A stretch of 64,000 bases of DNA from Azorinus chamasolen (GCA_963576725.1 OY755236.1:65087379-65151378), one strand, 5' to 3'; numbered from the stretch's first letter, positions 33,201 to 40,261 are shown. Notes: a model not told the origin generated them from the letters alone. Made by a program: numbers and translations.

Positions 33201-35394
33201 AAGATTGTCGGAAGCATATCTCCTACACTACTTCAGCTAGGATCACCAAATGTGGTGTATGATAACATTTTGGGATAGCTGAGTGTCGTATACTATTTAT
33301 AGGTCAATGTGACCTTGACCTTGGGCTTTATTTACAAAAACACTTGTCCGGAGAATACCTCCTACACTACTTCAGCTAAGATCACCAAATATGGTGTGCG
33401 AGTACATCTTGGGACAACGGAATCTCACATACTATTTATAGGTCAAGGTGACCTTGACTTTTGACCTCAGTTACAAAAAAAGCTTGTCTGGAAAATGTCT
33501 CCTACATGATTTCAACAATGTTCTCCAAATATTGTGTGTGAGTACATCTTGGGATGGCAGAGTGTCACATACTATTTTTAGGTCAATGTGACCTTGACCT
33601 TGGGCTATATTTACAAAAGAAATTTTGTCCGAGGCATGTTCCTCCTTTACCGAATTAGCTAGGATGGCCAAATATAGCATGTGAGTTTGTCTTGGGATGG
33701 CAGAGTGTTGCATACTAATTTTATGTTAATGTGACCTTGACCTCATTTACAAATAAAAGCCTGTCCTGAGCATATCTTCTACACAACTTCAGCTAAGATC
33801 ACCAAATACGATGTGTGTGAGTACATCTTAGGATGTCAGAGTGTGGCATACTATTTATAGGTCAATGTGACCTTGACCTTGGGCTTCATTTACCAAAATA
33901 TTTGTCTTGAGCTTACCTCCTACACTGAATCAGCTTGGTTCATCAAATGTGGTGTGTGAGTTTGTCTTGGGATCACATACTAGTTATAGGTTAATGTGAC
34001 CATGACCTTGATCTTTGACCTCATTTTAAAAAATGGCTTGTCCGGAGCATATCTTCTACACTACTTCAGGTAGGATCACCAAATATGGTTTGTGAGTAGA
34101 TCCTGGGATATCAGTGTCACATACTATTTAAAGATCAGTGTGACCATGACCTTGACCTTTGACTTCATTTACAAAAAAGCTTGTCATCCCTACACCAAAT
34201 CAGCTAGGATCACTAAATATGGTGTAGGGGTTCATCTTCGGATGCTGGAATATTGCATACTTTATGTAGGTCATGTGGCCATGACCTTGACCTTTGGCCT
34301 CAAAAATTTTATGTGAAAAAAATATTTAGGGTAACTTGAGTTCAAATTGTGGTCTTACTATGCAATATTTATTTTCATTTTGCAGTTGCATATTTCAGGC
34401 CTGCTGACAAAACGCATATTGTCAGTACTTTGCTTTGGGGCATTTGTCACGTACTGTGAAACATTTGTTGTTCTGGGAGTTATGCCCCTTTGAACTTAGA
34501 AATCAATGATTAATACTGAAGGAAAACCCGGTTTGATGTCGTGTTGACATTTCTTGTTTATTTTAAAGTTAAATACATAACAGATTTTTGTATTGGGTTT
34601 GTTTTCCATTATAATTTTGGTGCCGAATTTATGTTGGGCCGAATTGACATGGTACAGTTACAGTAAGAGCTGTCGTTTGTTTGTTAATGCTTTGCTTCCT
34701 TAGATGAAGACGAGATTGAGAAAAAGAAGCATCTGAGCACTGATAGAAGATAGACTGGTCATCGATGGGTATAACATTTACTAACCAGGTATCATCCTGT
34801 ACTCGGTCACTACATGACTATGTAACTAGTAATTCCTGCTCATCTTGATAATTTTAAGCCTTGGGACATACTTTCAACACTGAATTAGCCCATTAGTATG
34901 AAAGGCTTAAACTTGCCAGAGGATTTTGAATGACAAACAGTGCTGGCCCAGATCAGAAGGCTCATGTAGGAGCCCTCTGATCTTTGTTTACACTGTAAGC
35001 AAATGATAGTGCCTGCATATCCCACATTCAAAGGGTGGGTAAGTACCATGCTTTACCTTTCTACAGTGGTCTGAATTGTTCTCACAGGTATACAATGAAA
35101 CTGAAGCCAGCCCCAGCTGTGTATGCCATAACACTGAAGTGGCCTGCCTCTGGAGTTCTCCCCCTTGAATCACCAGTGCCAAGCCATGATACTACAACTG
35201 TGAAGTTGCTGGGATACAATGGACTGATCCCCTGGAGTGTGAGGAAGGAAGGAGGAATGAACATAGAAATTCCTGTCATTCCCTTCAACAAAATGCCGTG
35301 CCAATGGGCCTGGGTCTTTAAGATCAGTGGTCTGAAAAGTACTGATATTGGTAACATGGATGACAGAGTTTTGAGATTCATACCAGAGTTCTAA
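2870..35394 (+). CDS. FUCA: Alpha-L-fucosidase (GH29), gene 1, complete, 8 exons, 473 aa
   Basis: Spliced coding exons: 2870-3210, 10525-10631, 14620-14750, 19563-19696, 20089-20186, 25952-26084, 31460-31630, 35088-35394. They total 1422 nt, all with GT-AG borders and matching phases. The enzyme removes terminal alpha-L-fucose from glycoproteins and glycolipids, normally in lysosomes or secreted. Residues 1-19 look like a signal peptide ending ATCHA. Family motifs: [10 protein letters not shown] (His47), KHHEGYTNW (His122/123), WSDGDW with the catalytic nucleophile Asp215, NDRWG (Arg249), and P-x2-L-x3-KWE at 270-279. After the catalytic domain comes a C-terminal beta-sandwich (about 373-473). 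The length is close to the human enzymes (about 466). Oddities: Ala59 stands where the conserved EWFW motif has Glu; the usual SWGYRR segment reads RWAFNR; the KWExC signature ends in Ala281. An NYT sequon lies near residue 186 and NDS near 364. The fold and family are certain. Whether the protein is still an active fucosidase is open because of the Glu59Ala-type change. Confidence 0.95.
3377..3401 (+). repeat. Left terminal inverted repeat of the pogo-like element
   Basis: Begins GAGCAACTGCGGGTATT next to TA and matches the reverse complement of 7141-7165 with one mismatch in the first 24 nt. Confidence 0.88.
3905..5875 (+). CDS. Pogo/Tigger-type transposase with C-terminal PHD-like zinc finger (656 aa)
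   Basis: DNA-binding and DDE-type transposase that would cut and move the surrounding element. I chose the ATG at 3905 because an acceptor (ttgcag at 3895) lies just before it and a donor (gtgagt at 3534) lies upstream, implying a 5' UTR intron. The frame itself is open from 3872. Numbered from 3872: psq-type helix-turn-helix about 17-60 (ending [14 protein letters not shown]), CENP-B-type HTH about 75-145 ([12 protein letters not shown]), then a DDE_1 catalytic core with Asp189 (FNADESGF), Asp297 ([10 protein letters not shown]) and Asp333 ([10 protein letters not shown]), 35 residues between the last two. A Ser/Pro-rich linker and a long charged Glu/Lys/Arg coiled segment (about 535-600) follow. 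At the C terminus a Cys/His cluster (CKKC, CCLC, FWHITC, FYCDLC) fits a PHD finger. All three catalytic Asp are present and there are no stops or frameshifts. Confidence 0.9.
   Translation: MLRAKRVKYNPEDMKRAIELVHNGMAKKKAAHLCGVPRSTLQDKIAGRVPQEATRPGPKTVLTPAEEEVLVSYIDLMADVGYPVGRQELNHEVKKVLDKDNRSTPFKNNMPGKDWFQGFLRRHPSVAERKPQPLGKQRAGITQEMLQGWFDGVVNYLRKEIPQYEVMLNDPRRIFNADESGFPLCITSKRVLATTGCKNVYQVVNGSKTQITVMACFNANGDFMPPMIVYPGQRLRNIDIDQFPSAIFGNSEKGWMDSDLFVEFLKYLSDFVKENGITLPVMLFVDGHATHMSLDAAEFCHNHKIILYCLLPNATHLLQPCDIGLFSPLKTAWQSQVKAWQLDHIGETITKSNFPGIFKNAWDRVTTIQNASHGFRRSGLFPLSPKSVDHTKLGPAKLHSATPLKCTPSPASTCTTSTGSAADVELGSSDGLKQDTSPGHKEKDCAVSKPPSKLSVSEPEPSCSEPRTLCLPPLTQPRHPDYVSPSFNCLSVPTPKEKTSNIIRAKMPKAISGHEAIKMLKAKYEKKVEEESKKAERKRQRETKKKEKEIERERKQRKREEERKNKENQKPKKAKRNSLKRKLENESDSDASESEIRVDDSESGEEEVTCKKCARCETESEDPGIVCCLCDKFWHITCTGVDVTESDEFYCDLCTM
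6029..6034 (+). terminator. Candidate polyadenylation signal of the transposase gene
   Basis: AATAAA lies about 155 nt after the transposase stop codon. Confidence 0.5.
6708..6776. repeat. Foldback sequence inside the pogo-like element
   Basis: The arms are TCAAACAGTTTGGTTCCAG and a near-perfect inverted copy around a GC-rich loop. It belongs to the same CAAACAGTTTGGATCC foldback family seen at 22771-23136. Confidence 0.6.
7141..7165 (-). repeat. Right terminal inverted repeat of the pogo-like element
   Basis: Reads AATACCCGCAGTTGCTC at its outer end, followed by TA. It mirrors the left end. Confidence 0.88.
7408..8340. mobile_element. Foldback/MITE element inserted in the LINE
   Basis: Both ends carry inverted copies of GGGATGTTTCGCTCCAAAAC and AGTTCCTCCYGGGATG (7408 onward, and the reverse complement ending about 8331). 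The LINE reading resumes on both sides. No transposase is visible inside. The interior holds a 66-bp tandem duplication. Confidence 0.65.
7983..8114. repeat. Two tandem copies of a 66-bp unit, each holding a perfect palindrome
   Basis: The unit starting ATATAACTATTAACACAG occurs at 7983 and again at 8049. Each contains a 34-bp perfect palindrome from AGAAACATATACATACA through its complement. Confidence 0.85.
8904..9215 (+). mobile_element. Helentron/HINE-like element, family C
   Basis: The 5' end is TATGCCCCCACATAGG. It continues with Gtccgta-rich sequence and part of a core unit. Near the end lies GGGGGTAT (inverted 5' end), then the perfect hairpin AGTGTCC-tat-GGACACT (9194-9210), then CTAG (9212-9215) and host T. 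It sits inside the LINE. Confidence 0.7.
9366..10487 (+). mobile_element. Helentron/HINE-like element, family D, with internal 418-bp duplication
   Basis: It opens TATGCCCCCAAAGC with a stem-forming GCTTTGGCGGCATA. A GT-rich microsatellite and ~150-bp tandem units follow (CTTGTCCGGAGCATATCTCC, CCAAATTTGGTGTGTGAG, GGTCACTGTGACCTTGACC). The segment from 9383 is duplicated at 9801 (offset 418). The hairpin/CTAG end is not seen, so the 3' end is lost. The open frames here are repeat translations, not genes. Confidence 0.65.
10525..10631 (+). CDS. FUCA: Fucosidase gene 1, exon 2
   Basis: The acceptor is ttttag at 10524 and the donor gtaaaa at 10632. It codes for [15 protein letters not shown] through NRDLA, with the two active-site histidines. 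It is 107 nt, the same as exon 2 of gene 2, with about 17 substitutions between them. Confidence 0.95.
12106..13426 (+). mobile_element. Helentron/HINE-like element, family B, nested in family H
   Basis: The 5' end TATGTCTCCCCCCATA forms a hairpin with TATGGGGGAGACATA. A (CTGT)n run comes next, then seven ~155-bp units with TTGTCCGGACGATAACTCC and CATAACTCTGGCTTCAC. The 3' end is GGGGAGACAT (inverted 5' end), the perfect hairpin GTTTTTG-tga-CAAAAAC (13404-13420), then CTAG (13423-13426). Removing it rejoins the host unit as CTCTTATTCCACG, so there was no target duplication and insertion was between two Ts. Confidence 0.8.
12155..12212. repeat. CTGT tetranucleotide microsatellite
   Basis: About 14 uninterrupted CTGT units near the 5' end of the family B element. 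Confidence 0.95.
13731..13919. mobile_element. piggyBac-type MITE (degenerate) with internal foldback
   Basis: Left end TTAACCCTTTCC; right end GAGGGAAAGGGATAA. Inside (about 13769-13837) is the foldback GTAGACCCAGATCAG...GGGTCGACTCTGTTTG. The pattern is TTAA-CCCTTTCC...GGAAAGGG-TTAA, as in piggyBac elements. Confidence 0.5.
14620..14750 (+). CDS. FUCA: Fucosidase gene 1, exon 3
   Basis: The acceptor is ctttaag at 14619 and the donor gtaaga at 14751. It codes for [20 protein letters not shown] through [10 protein letters not shown], the (beta/alpha)-barrel segment with the FGLYHS motif and an NYT glycosylation sequon. It is 131 nt, as in gene 2. Confidence 0.95.
14814..15100. repeat. Probable interspersed repeat fragment next to exon 3
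   Basis: Holds an 82-codon open frame with ACCGGTGGAGGAAGACCCC and AAGATCCAGATGCCCAGAT. It has no domain and no splice role. The text looks like a dispersed molluscan repeat rather than a gene. Identification rests on memory and is weak. Confidence 0.3.
15344..16265. mobile_element. Non-autonomous hAT-type element
   Basis: The ends are inverted: TAGGGCTGAAACG(A/G)GTAC. It is flanked by a perfect 8-bp target duplication CTCAACAG (15336-15343 and 16266-16273), the hallmark of hAT transposons. Subterminal GGGTACCCGCGGGT repeats lie at both ends. No transposase frame. A 61-bp perfect palindrome lies inside (16139-16199). It sits in intron 3 of fucosidase gene 1. Confidence 0.88.
16139..16199. 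repeat. Perfect palindrome (30-bp arms, 1-bp centre) in the hAT element
   Basis: The left arm starts TAACGCTATAGTATAGACG and ends GGTAAGTA. A single G at 16169 separates it from its exact inverted copy. Confidence 0.95.
16488..16583. repeat. Foldback repeat, CACCAAACCCTATGTTG family
   Basis: Inverted arms TCTCCACCAAACCCTATG and its complement surround a short middle. A relative is at 19141-19222. Confidence 0.75.
16777..18078 (+). mobile_element. Helentron/HINE-like element, family A copy 1
   Basis: The 5' end TAGCTCACCAGAGCACA pairs with TGCTCAGGGTGAGCT. About seven ~165-bp units follow (CTGAAACTGGAAGGCTCTCA, CCCTGGGGTCAAAATTGGCC). The 3' end is GGTGAGCGCTTC (inverted 5' end), the hairpin AGGGCCA-gtc-TGGCCCT (18058-18074), then CTTG (18075-18078) and host T. 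A truncated older 5' end lies just before it (about 16710-16770). Confidence 0.75.
18085..18870 (+). repeat. Family A-type tandem core, truncated
   Basis: Further degenerate units with CAAACTTGGCAGGAATGTTC, GGGTCACAAGTTTTACAT and CTTAGAGCTGTGATA. The same core is seen at 49074-49457. No clean end is present. Confidence 0.6.
19141..19222. repeat. Foldback repeat, second copy of the CAAACCCTATGTTG family
   Basis: Inverted arms ATCAAACCCTATGTTGTGAC and its complement. Confidence 0.7.
19563..19696 (+). CDS. FUCA: Fucosidase gene 1, exon 4 (catalytic nucleophile)
   Basis: The acceptor is tattacag and the donor gtaaga. It codes for [14 protein letters not shown] and [10 protein letters not shown], including nucleophile Asp215. 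It differs from exon 4 of gene 2 at only 3 of 134 positions (GTA/GTG, GAT/AAT, GAT/GAC), far fewer than the other exons. Confidence 0.95.
20089..20186 (+). CDS. FUCA: Fucosidase gene 1, exon 5
   Basis: The acceptor is cttacag and the donor gtatgt. It codes for [15 protein letters not shown] through RFNP. The first 68 nt are identical to exon 5 of gene 2. The last 30 nt differ at 9 positions. Confidence 0.95.
20340..20800. repeat. Dispersed repeat shared with 50570-50820
   Basis: It contains CAGGGGCATAGCTAGCAATA (with a local 60-bp duplication at 20343 and 20402), AACGTTCTGTCTTGTCATGT, and CCTATAGCCACGGTGC near 20715. The same blocks occur in the same order at 50570-50800. The GGGGCGTAGCTAG-like end suggests an old DNA transposon. 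Confidence 0.5.
21638..22030 (+). mobile_element. Family A fragment (5' part)
   Basis: TAGCTCACCAGAGCACAAAG hairpin start followed by two core units. The 3' end is missing. Confidence 0.6.
22250..22491. mobile_element. piggyBac-type MITE with internal foldback
   Basis: TTAA then CCCTTTCCCTC at the left (TTAA 22246-22249). Right end CAGGGAAAGGG then TTAT. The interior foldback 22284-22352 reads GCAAACAGAGTAGACCC...GGGTCTACTCTGTTTGC. Confidence 0.65.
22771..23136. repeat. Long foldback with ~115-bp inverted arms
   Basis: The arms start ATTGTTGTCTGCAACATATT (22771) and end in the inverted copy at 23136. They include CTAAGTTTTTCAGAAGTTC and AACAGTTTGGAT(CC)AGATC. One segment (about 22815-22890) is repeated directly at about 22950. 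RNA from here would form a long hairpin. Confidence 0.85.
23605..24340 (+). mobile_element. Helentron/HINE-like element, family A copy 3
   Basis: 5' hairpin TAGCTCACCTGAGCC-aaa-GGCTCAGGATGAGCTA. Four core units follow (TGACCCCCGGACCGAAAATG type). 3' end GGCGAGCGCTTC, hairpin AGGGCCTCATGTCCCT, CTTG 24337-24340. Confidence 0.75.
25085..25128. repeat. Foldback, GACCCAGACCAGATGG family
   Basis: Arms GACCCAGACCAGATGGCTCC and its inverted copy with one mismatch, 2-bp centre. Members of this family recur through the window (13769, 22284, 41371, and half copies at about 19005, 34945, 44970, 58850, 63418). Confidence 0.8.
25374..25818 (+). mobile_element. Helentron/HINE-like element, family I copy 1
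   Basis: 5' end ACGCCCACCTAATAAAGG pairs with GGTGGTCGTAT. Two partial core units follow (TCCGCTGTTTTCTTGGAAAA). Then AGTGGGCGTATTATG (inverted 5' end), hairpin GTACCGTATGCGGTAC, and CTTG then host T near 25815. Confidence 0.7.
25952..26084 (+). CDS. FUCA: Fucosidase gene 1, exon 6
   Basis: The acceptor is tttgcag and the donor gtattg. It codes for [18 protein letters not shown] through LAEMAKTV. It carries the GH29 signature P-x2-L-x3-K-W-E-x, but with Ala in place of the final Cys. Gene 2 keeps the usual SWGYRRD here, whereas gene 1 reads RWAFNRV. Confidence 0.93.
26180..28413 (+). mobile_element. Helentron/HINE-like element, family E copy 1, 3'-truncated
   Basis: 5' end TTTACCGGGTTTTCCATGG pairs with GAAAACTCCGGTTA. 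The first core unit is of family B type. About twelve ~140-bp units of family D type follow, alternating between two subtypes (TATACGGAATCAGCTAGG and TACACTACTTCAGCTAGG). The 3' end is replaced by a family G element at 28414. Confidence 0.7.
28414..30166 (+). mobile_element. Helentron/HINE-like element, family G
   Basis: 5' end TATGCCCCCTCAGATC pairs with GATCTTGGGGGCATA. About ten ~150-bp units follow (TTAACATTGGCCATAACTTT, GACATGTCAAGGTCAAGGTC, CAGGGTCAAAGGTCA). 3' end GAGGGGGCATA, hairpin GTGTTT-cac-AAACAC (30146-30160), CTTG 30163-30166. It sits in intron 6 of fucosidase gene 1. Confidence 0.78.
30477..30594 (+). CDS. Possible cryptic/alternative terminal exon in intron 6
   Basis: A good acceptor (tattctggcag, ending 30476) is followed by 39 codons ending in TAA. 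In the phase left by fucosidase exon 6 the reading is [17 protein letters not shown], then [21 protein letters not shown]. The composition looks coding. The phase fits a splice from exon 6 and would replace the last two exons, giving a protein without the C-terminal domain. I recognise no family with confidence; it faintly resembles one repeat of a beta-trefoil lectin. It could equally be a leftover exon or chance. Low confidence. Confidence 0.3.
31460..31630 (+). CDS. FUCA: Fucosidase gene 1, exon 7
   Basis: The acceptor is tttttag and the donor gtatgt. It codes for [19 protein letters not shown] through NSDVW, the end of the barrel with the [10 protein letters not shown] motif typical of the family. 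Its counterpart in gene 2 lies beyond the window. Confidence 0.95.
31926..34556 (+). mobile_element. Helentron/HINE-like element, family E copy 2, complete
   Basis: 5' end TTTTACCGGGTTTTCCACGG. One family B-type unit and about fifteen units with AGCTAGGATCACCAAATATG and GACCTTGACCTTGGG follow. 3' end GGAAAACCCGGTT (inverted 5' end), hairpin ATGTC-gtgtt-GACAT, CTTG 34553-34556, host T. It lies in intron 7 of fucosidase gene 1. Confidence 0.75.
35088..35394 (+). CDS. FUCA: Fucosidase gene 1, exon 8 (C-terminal domain and stop)
   Basis: The acceptor is ctcacag. It codes for the last 101 residues, [19 protein letters not shown] through [11 protein letters not shown], ending in TAA at 35392-35394. 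This is the C-terminal beta-sandwich of GH29 enzymes. Confidence 0.95.
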
Positions 35395-35407
35395 AAGCTT
35401 TCATCAA

Positions 35408-35413
35408 AATAAA
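35408..35413 (+). terminator. Candidate polyadenylation signal of fucosidase gene 1
   Basis: AATAAA lies only 14 nt after the stop. An alternative ATTAAA is at 35560-35565, which would give a more usual 3' UTR. Neither can be chosen without transcript data. Confidence 0.4.
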
Positions 35414-35657
35414 TCACGTAGTGATATATGTCATTGGGATAGTGCAGTGTCAGTTGTCACCTGTGATCAGACATCAATCATTTACTTCTAACAACATCTC
35501 ACAGAGACAGTCCTTATGATTTTTTTTCATTTTGTTCAAAGATTTGAAATTGATATTATATTAAAGAAAGCATGACCCATTGCATAATAGATATCAAGAC
35601 CTGTCGTCTCAGGTGAGCAATGCAGGGCTATCGTGGCAGTCTTGTTTATTATCATAA

Positions 35658-36500
35658 TAGCTCACCTGGCACTAAGTGCCAAAATGAGCAATTGGGATGA
35701 TCCTGTGTCTGTCCTTGTTGGTCTTGCATATGTGCGTCGTCCTTCGTCATTAATTTACTTAAACATCTTCTTCTCTGAAACTACTGAAAGAACATTGACA
35801 AAAATTGGCCAGGATATTCCTTAGATGATCCTCAAAATTATTCAAATGGTTTAATTCCATGAAGATTGAAGAACCATGGCAACCTCATCTTCAAATCTTT
35901 GTAAATCTTCTTCTGCAAAACCACTGGTCATATCAAGTTTGTTCAAATCATGTTTTTATCTAAAAAAAAACCAAGGCTGCCAGGGGGCGGGGCTTATTTT
36001 CCTTATATGTCTATATAGATAACTTAAAAAATCTTCTTTTCCACAACCATCAGTCAGATTTCAACAATATTTGGAAGGGGAGATTGTTCAAACCATTCGA
36101 TATCACAAAAAACTTGGCCGCCAGGGGTTGAGTTAATTTTCCTTATATGTATACAAATGTATTTGCAAAACTTCAAATATCTTCTTCTCCAGAACCATAT
36201 GGCCTAGAACCTTCATATTTGGTATGAAGCATGTGATCATGGTCCACTATCATGATTGTTAAAATGATATCCCTGAATTCAATATTGGCCCCACCCTGGG
36301 GCCCCCCATATTTTCACTGACATATATAGGAAAATCTTTGAAAATTTACTTCTCAAGAACCATAAGGCTTAGAGGTTTCATATTAGGCATGTAGCATATG
36401 CTCATGATACACTATCAAGCTTGTTAAAATTATGCGGCTGGGGTTAATATTGGCCCCACCCTTGTGCTGCCCTTATTAATATTGAAATATATATAGGAAC
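35658..36500 (+). mobile_element. Family A-like element, degenerate
   Basis: Begins TAGCTCACCTGGCACTAAG. Core units with CTTCTTCTCTGAAACTA and GGCCCCACCCTGGGG. Ends at a poly-C tract without the usual hairpin. A separate fragment of a family A 3' end (CAGGTGAGCAATGCAGGG, CTTG at 35641-35644) lies just before it. Confidence 0.55.
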
Positions 36501-36519
36501 CCCCCCCCCCCCCCCCCCC
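36498..36519. repeat. Poly-C tract
   Basis: A homopolymer run of about 20 C. Its length may be unreliable in assembly. Confidence 0.9.
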
Positions 36520-36664
36520 TCGACTCTGGATGGGGACTATCACTATACGATTGTATTCTGTCCTTCCGTCCGTCCTACCGATGCTCTGAGTGGGAGTATT
36601 CCATCACCTTTAGTGATAGTACTAGTTTATTTATACAACCTGAGACTAGAAGCTGACAATTTTT

Positions 36665-37891
36665 TATACCCCCACAAACTTGTTTGAGAGGGTCTACTGG
36701 AATCAGCCTGTCGGGCGGTCGGTTGGATGGTCGGTCGGTCATGCGGTCAGTCCGTCCGCATTTGAACATGAGTAGTTGGTGTTGCAAACTCCTCATTCAG
36801 TTTTAAAGTTATTGAATTTATATTTGGTATACATAATAACCACGAATGGTAGATGTGCAAAACACAATTTTCATGTGTTTACTGTTGGGCATTGCAGAAT
36901 TATCTACCCTTGAACTTAGAGTATTTTCTGTCATGTTTGCATGAAACATGTGGAGTTGGTGTCATTAAATCCTCCTTCGGTTTGAAAGTTATTCAGTGTA
37001 TAAGTGGTATACGTAATAACTATGAATAGTAGATGTGCAACACTCAATTCTCATATGTCTAGTGCTGGGCATTGCAGAATTATCTCCCCTTGAACTTTGA
37101 GTTTTTTTGTCATTTTTGCATAAATCATTGGTAATTGGTGTTACCTCCTTAGTTTGAAAGTTATTGAATTTATATTTGGTATACATAATAACCACGAAAG
37201 GTAGATATGCAAGATGCAATTTTTATGTGTTTAGCGCTGGGCTTACAGAATTATCTCCAATTTAACTATTGTATGTTTGCATGACACATGGCAAGTTGGT
37301 GTCACATACTACTCCTTCAGTTTGAAAGATATTCAGTTTATATTTGATATTCATAATTACTATGAATAGTAGATGTGCAAGACACAATTTTCATGTGTTT
37401 AGAGCTGAGCATTGCAGAATTATCTCCCCTTGAACTTAGTTTTTTTTATTTTTGCATAAAACATGGATTGTTGGTGTTGCGAACTCCTCCTTCAGTTTTA
37501 AAGTTATTCAGTGCATATGTGGTATACATAATAACCATGAATAGTAGATGTGCAAGATGCAATTTTCAAGTGTTTAGCATTGGGCATTGCAGAATGATCT
37601 CCCCTTGAACTTTTTTGTCATTTTGGCATGAAATTTGGGGAGTTGGTTTCGCAAACTCCTCCTCCAATTTCAAAGTTATTGAATTGATTCTTGCCATACA
37701 TAATAACAGATATGCAAGATGCAATTTTCATATGTTCAGTTACAGGCATTACAGAATTGTCTCCACTTAAACTTATTTAAGGAGTATTTTTGTGTTTTGG
37801 TCCTGTTACATGGGTAGCTGGTGTCACAAACTTCGCTTTGCAATCCAAGCTGCCATGCGGGGGTATTCATCACCTTTAATAATGGTTCTAG
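36665..37891 (+). mobile_element. Helentron/HINE-like element, family H copy 3
   Basis: 5' end TATACCCCCACAAACTTG. Six ~180-bp units (TTTGAAAGTTATTGAATT, TAGTAGATGTGCAAGA, GAATTATCTCCCCTTGAAC). 3' end GGGGGTATTCATCACC, then CTTTAATAATGGTT and CTAG 37888-37891. Same ends as copy 1, different core. Confidence 0.7.
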
Positions 37892-38187
37892 TTTTGTATT
37901 GATATAGCATGACACAGAAAAGTGCAATGTACAACAGTATTCTAGTATCAGTATAACTCAACAGTATCCCCCTCTGTGTTAATCTGGTACTAGATTTACT
38001 ATTAGATCAGCAGACAAAAGTGCAGTGTATAAGGAACACAAATTTGCTTTTCCCCATTGATGATTTATCTCCTCTTTGTATTATTAGCATGTTTGTTTCT
38101 TGTCCATTACTTCTATTGCTAATGAGCAAGACAAATAAGGAAGTGCAGTAACTCTCCTGTGTTACATAATTGTTTGATCTCCCTTTT

Positions 38188-39201
38188 TAGCTCACCTGAG
38201 CCAAAGGCTCAGGATGAGCTATTGTGACCGCTATTTGTCCGTCGTCCGGTGTCCGTCGTCCGTCGTCAGTCCACATTTTCAAACGACATCTCCTCTGAAA
38301 CTGTTGACCCGATTTTAACCAAATTTTGTCAGAAGCATCATTGGCTAGGGGGAACGAAACGTTGTTCACATTATGACCCCCGGGCCAAAAATGGCCCCGC
38401 CCAAGGGCTTATCAGTTTTTCATAGGAAAATCTTTAAAAATCTTCTTCTCTGAAACTGTAAGGCCTAGACCTTTGATATTTGGCATGTAGCATGATCTAA
38501 TGGTCCTCTACAAAAATTGTACAAATTATGACCCCCGGGCCAAAAATGGCCCCGCCCAGGGGCTTATCAGTTTTTCATAGGAAAATCTTTAACATTCTTC
38601 TTCTCTGAAACTGTAAGGCCTAGATCTTTGATATTTGGCATGTAGCATGATCAAATGATCCTCTACAAAGATTGTTCAAATTATGACCCCAGGGCCAAAA
38701 ATGGCCCCGCCCAAGGGCTTATCAGTTTTTCATAGGAAAATCTTTAAAAATCTTCTTCTCTGAAACTGTAAGGCCTAGACCTTTGATATTTGGCATGTAG
38801 CATGATCTTATGGTCCTCTACAAAGATTGTTCAAATTATGACCCCCGGGCCAAAAATGGCCCCGCCCAAGGGCTTATCAGTTTTTCATAGGAAAATCTTT
38901 AAAAATCTTCTTCTCTGAAACTGTAAGGCCTAGGACCTTTGATATTTGGCATGTAGCATGATCTAATGGTCCACTACAAAGATTGTTCAACTTACGACCA
39001 TGACCTCTGGGCGAAACTTGGCCCTGGCTTATCAGTTTTTCATGGGGAAAAATATATTATTTTTCTCTGAAGCCATAAGGCTTAGACCTTTAATTAATGG
39101 CATACTGCTTTGCCTTGTGGTTCTCTACCAAGGTTGTACAAATGATGGCCCTGCCCCTTGGGTATCTCAGGTGAGCGCTTCAGGGCCTCATGGCCCGCTT
39201 G
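38188..39201 (+). mobile_element. Helentron/HINE-like element, family A copy 4
   Basis: 5' hairpin TAGCTCACCTGAGCC/GGCTCAGGATGAGCTA. Five to six units (GCCAAAAATGGCCCCGCCC). 3' end AGGTGAGCGCTTC, hairpin AGGGCCTCATGGCCCG, CTTG 39198-39201. Confidence 0.75.
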
Positions 39202-39228
39202 TTTATTGTGGTACTTTTGCTTTCTTGT

Positions 39229-39375
39229 TATACCCCCACAAAATAAGTTTGAGAAGGGGTATATAGGAGTCAATATGTTGGTTAGTCTGTCTGTCAGTGG
39301 CACAAATCTTGTTTGATTTGTGATCAAGGCAGCTGAGCGGGGGTATTCCATCACCTTTAGTGATAGTTTCAGTTA
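39229..39375 (+). mobile_element. Family H fragment with deleted core
   Basis: TATACCCCCACAAAATAAG start and GGGGGTATTCCATCACC, TTTAGTGATAGTTTCAG end, with under one unit between them. Confidence 0.55.
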
Positions 39376-39415
39376 CTTTTGTCTGAGGCTTTTCTTTAAA
39401 ACTGTTTTAGCAATA

Positions 39416-40141
39416 TGACACTTAGGGATCTTTTCTCTGTCATCTCTGTTCGTCTGTCACATTTTTTTGCATCATGCTTTTTCCACAAAGTTTAGGCACA
39501 AGGTTGCTGTTGTCCGTACATCTGGTCCGTCCGTATGCACATCTAGAATTTGTCCGGGCTCTTTCTTGGAAAGTATTTGTCTAATCCTCACCAAACTTTA
39601 CACATATGTAGCTATGTAAATCGCTTCAGTTGTTCAGGAGTTGTGTCCCTTTATTTGAAAAACTTACTTTAAAAATATCTTGTCAGAACTCTTTCTTGGT
39701 AAGTATTTGTCCAATCCTCACCAAACTTTACACACATGTTTGTGGCCATTATATCCTGATCAAGTTTTATGTCCATGTAAATTGCTTATTTTTGTTTAGG
39801 AGTTGCGGCCCTTTATTTGCAAAAATGACTTCAAAAATATCTTGTCCTGACTCTTTCTTGAAAAGTATTTGTCCAATCCTGTCCAAACTTTATACACATG
39901 TTTGTAGCCATAATATCTTGGCCAAGGTCGATAGTCATGTAAATCGCTTCAGTCGTTTAGGAGTTGCAGCCCTTTACTTGCAAAAATGGCATAAATCGCT
40001 TCAGTCCTTGCATACATGATTATGGCCCATTCTTTCTGCGACAAAAAATCTGAAATGGGGGCATCAGTGTCCTATGGACACGTTTCTAGTTTTACCACAC
40101 TTAGTCTGGCAGGTGACACATTGTTCCTTTGAACACTCTTG
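39416..40141 (+). mobile_element. Family F element containing a family C element
   Basis: Degenerate F start TGACACTTAGGGATC. Then family C units (TCTTTCTTGGAAAGTATTTG, AGGAGTTGCGGCCCTTT), ending with hairpin AGTGTCC-tat-GGACACG and CTAG at 40086-40089. The F 3' end GGCAGGTGACAC, TGTTCCTTTGAACA and CTTG (40138-40141) follows. Confidence 0.55.
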
Positions 40142-40261
40142 ATATTTCTACCAACCATTGCATGGAATTCAATCAATCAAATATAAACTTTGATATGTAT
40201 AGGATTTGTGAGTAATCATTTTGTACAAACTGATAAATGAATCATGAAAAATATTTAGCAA

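Noticed and set aside
34704..34752. Acceptor-like site followed by ATGAAGACGAGATTGAG
   Set aside because: It reaches a stop within 17 codons, is not in the phase of exon 7, and joining exon 7 directly to 35088 gives an unbroken fucosidase.
35082..35381. 99-codon minus-strand frame
   Set aside because: It is antisense to fucosidase exon 8.
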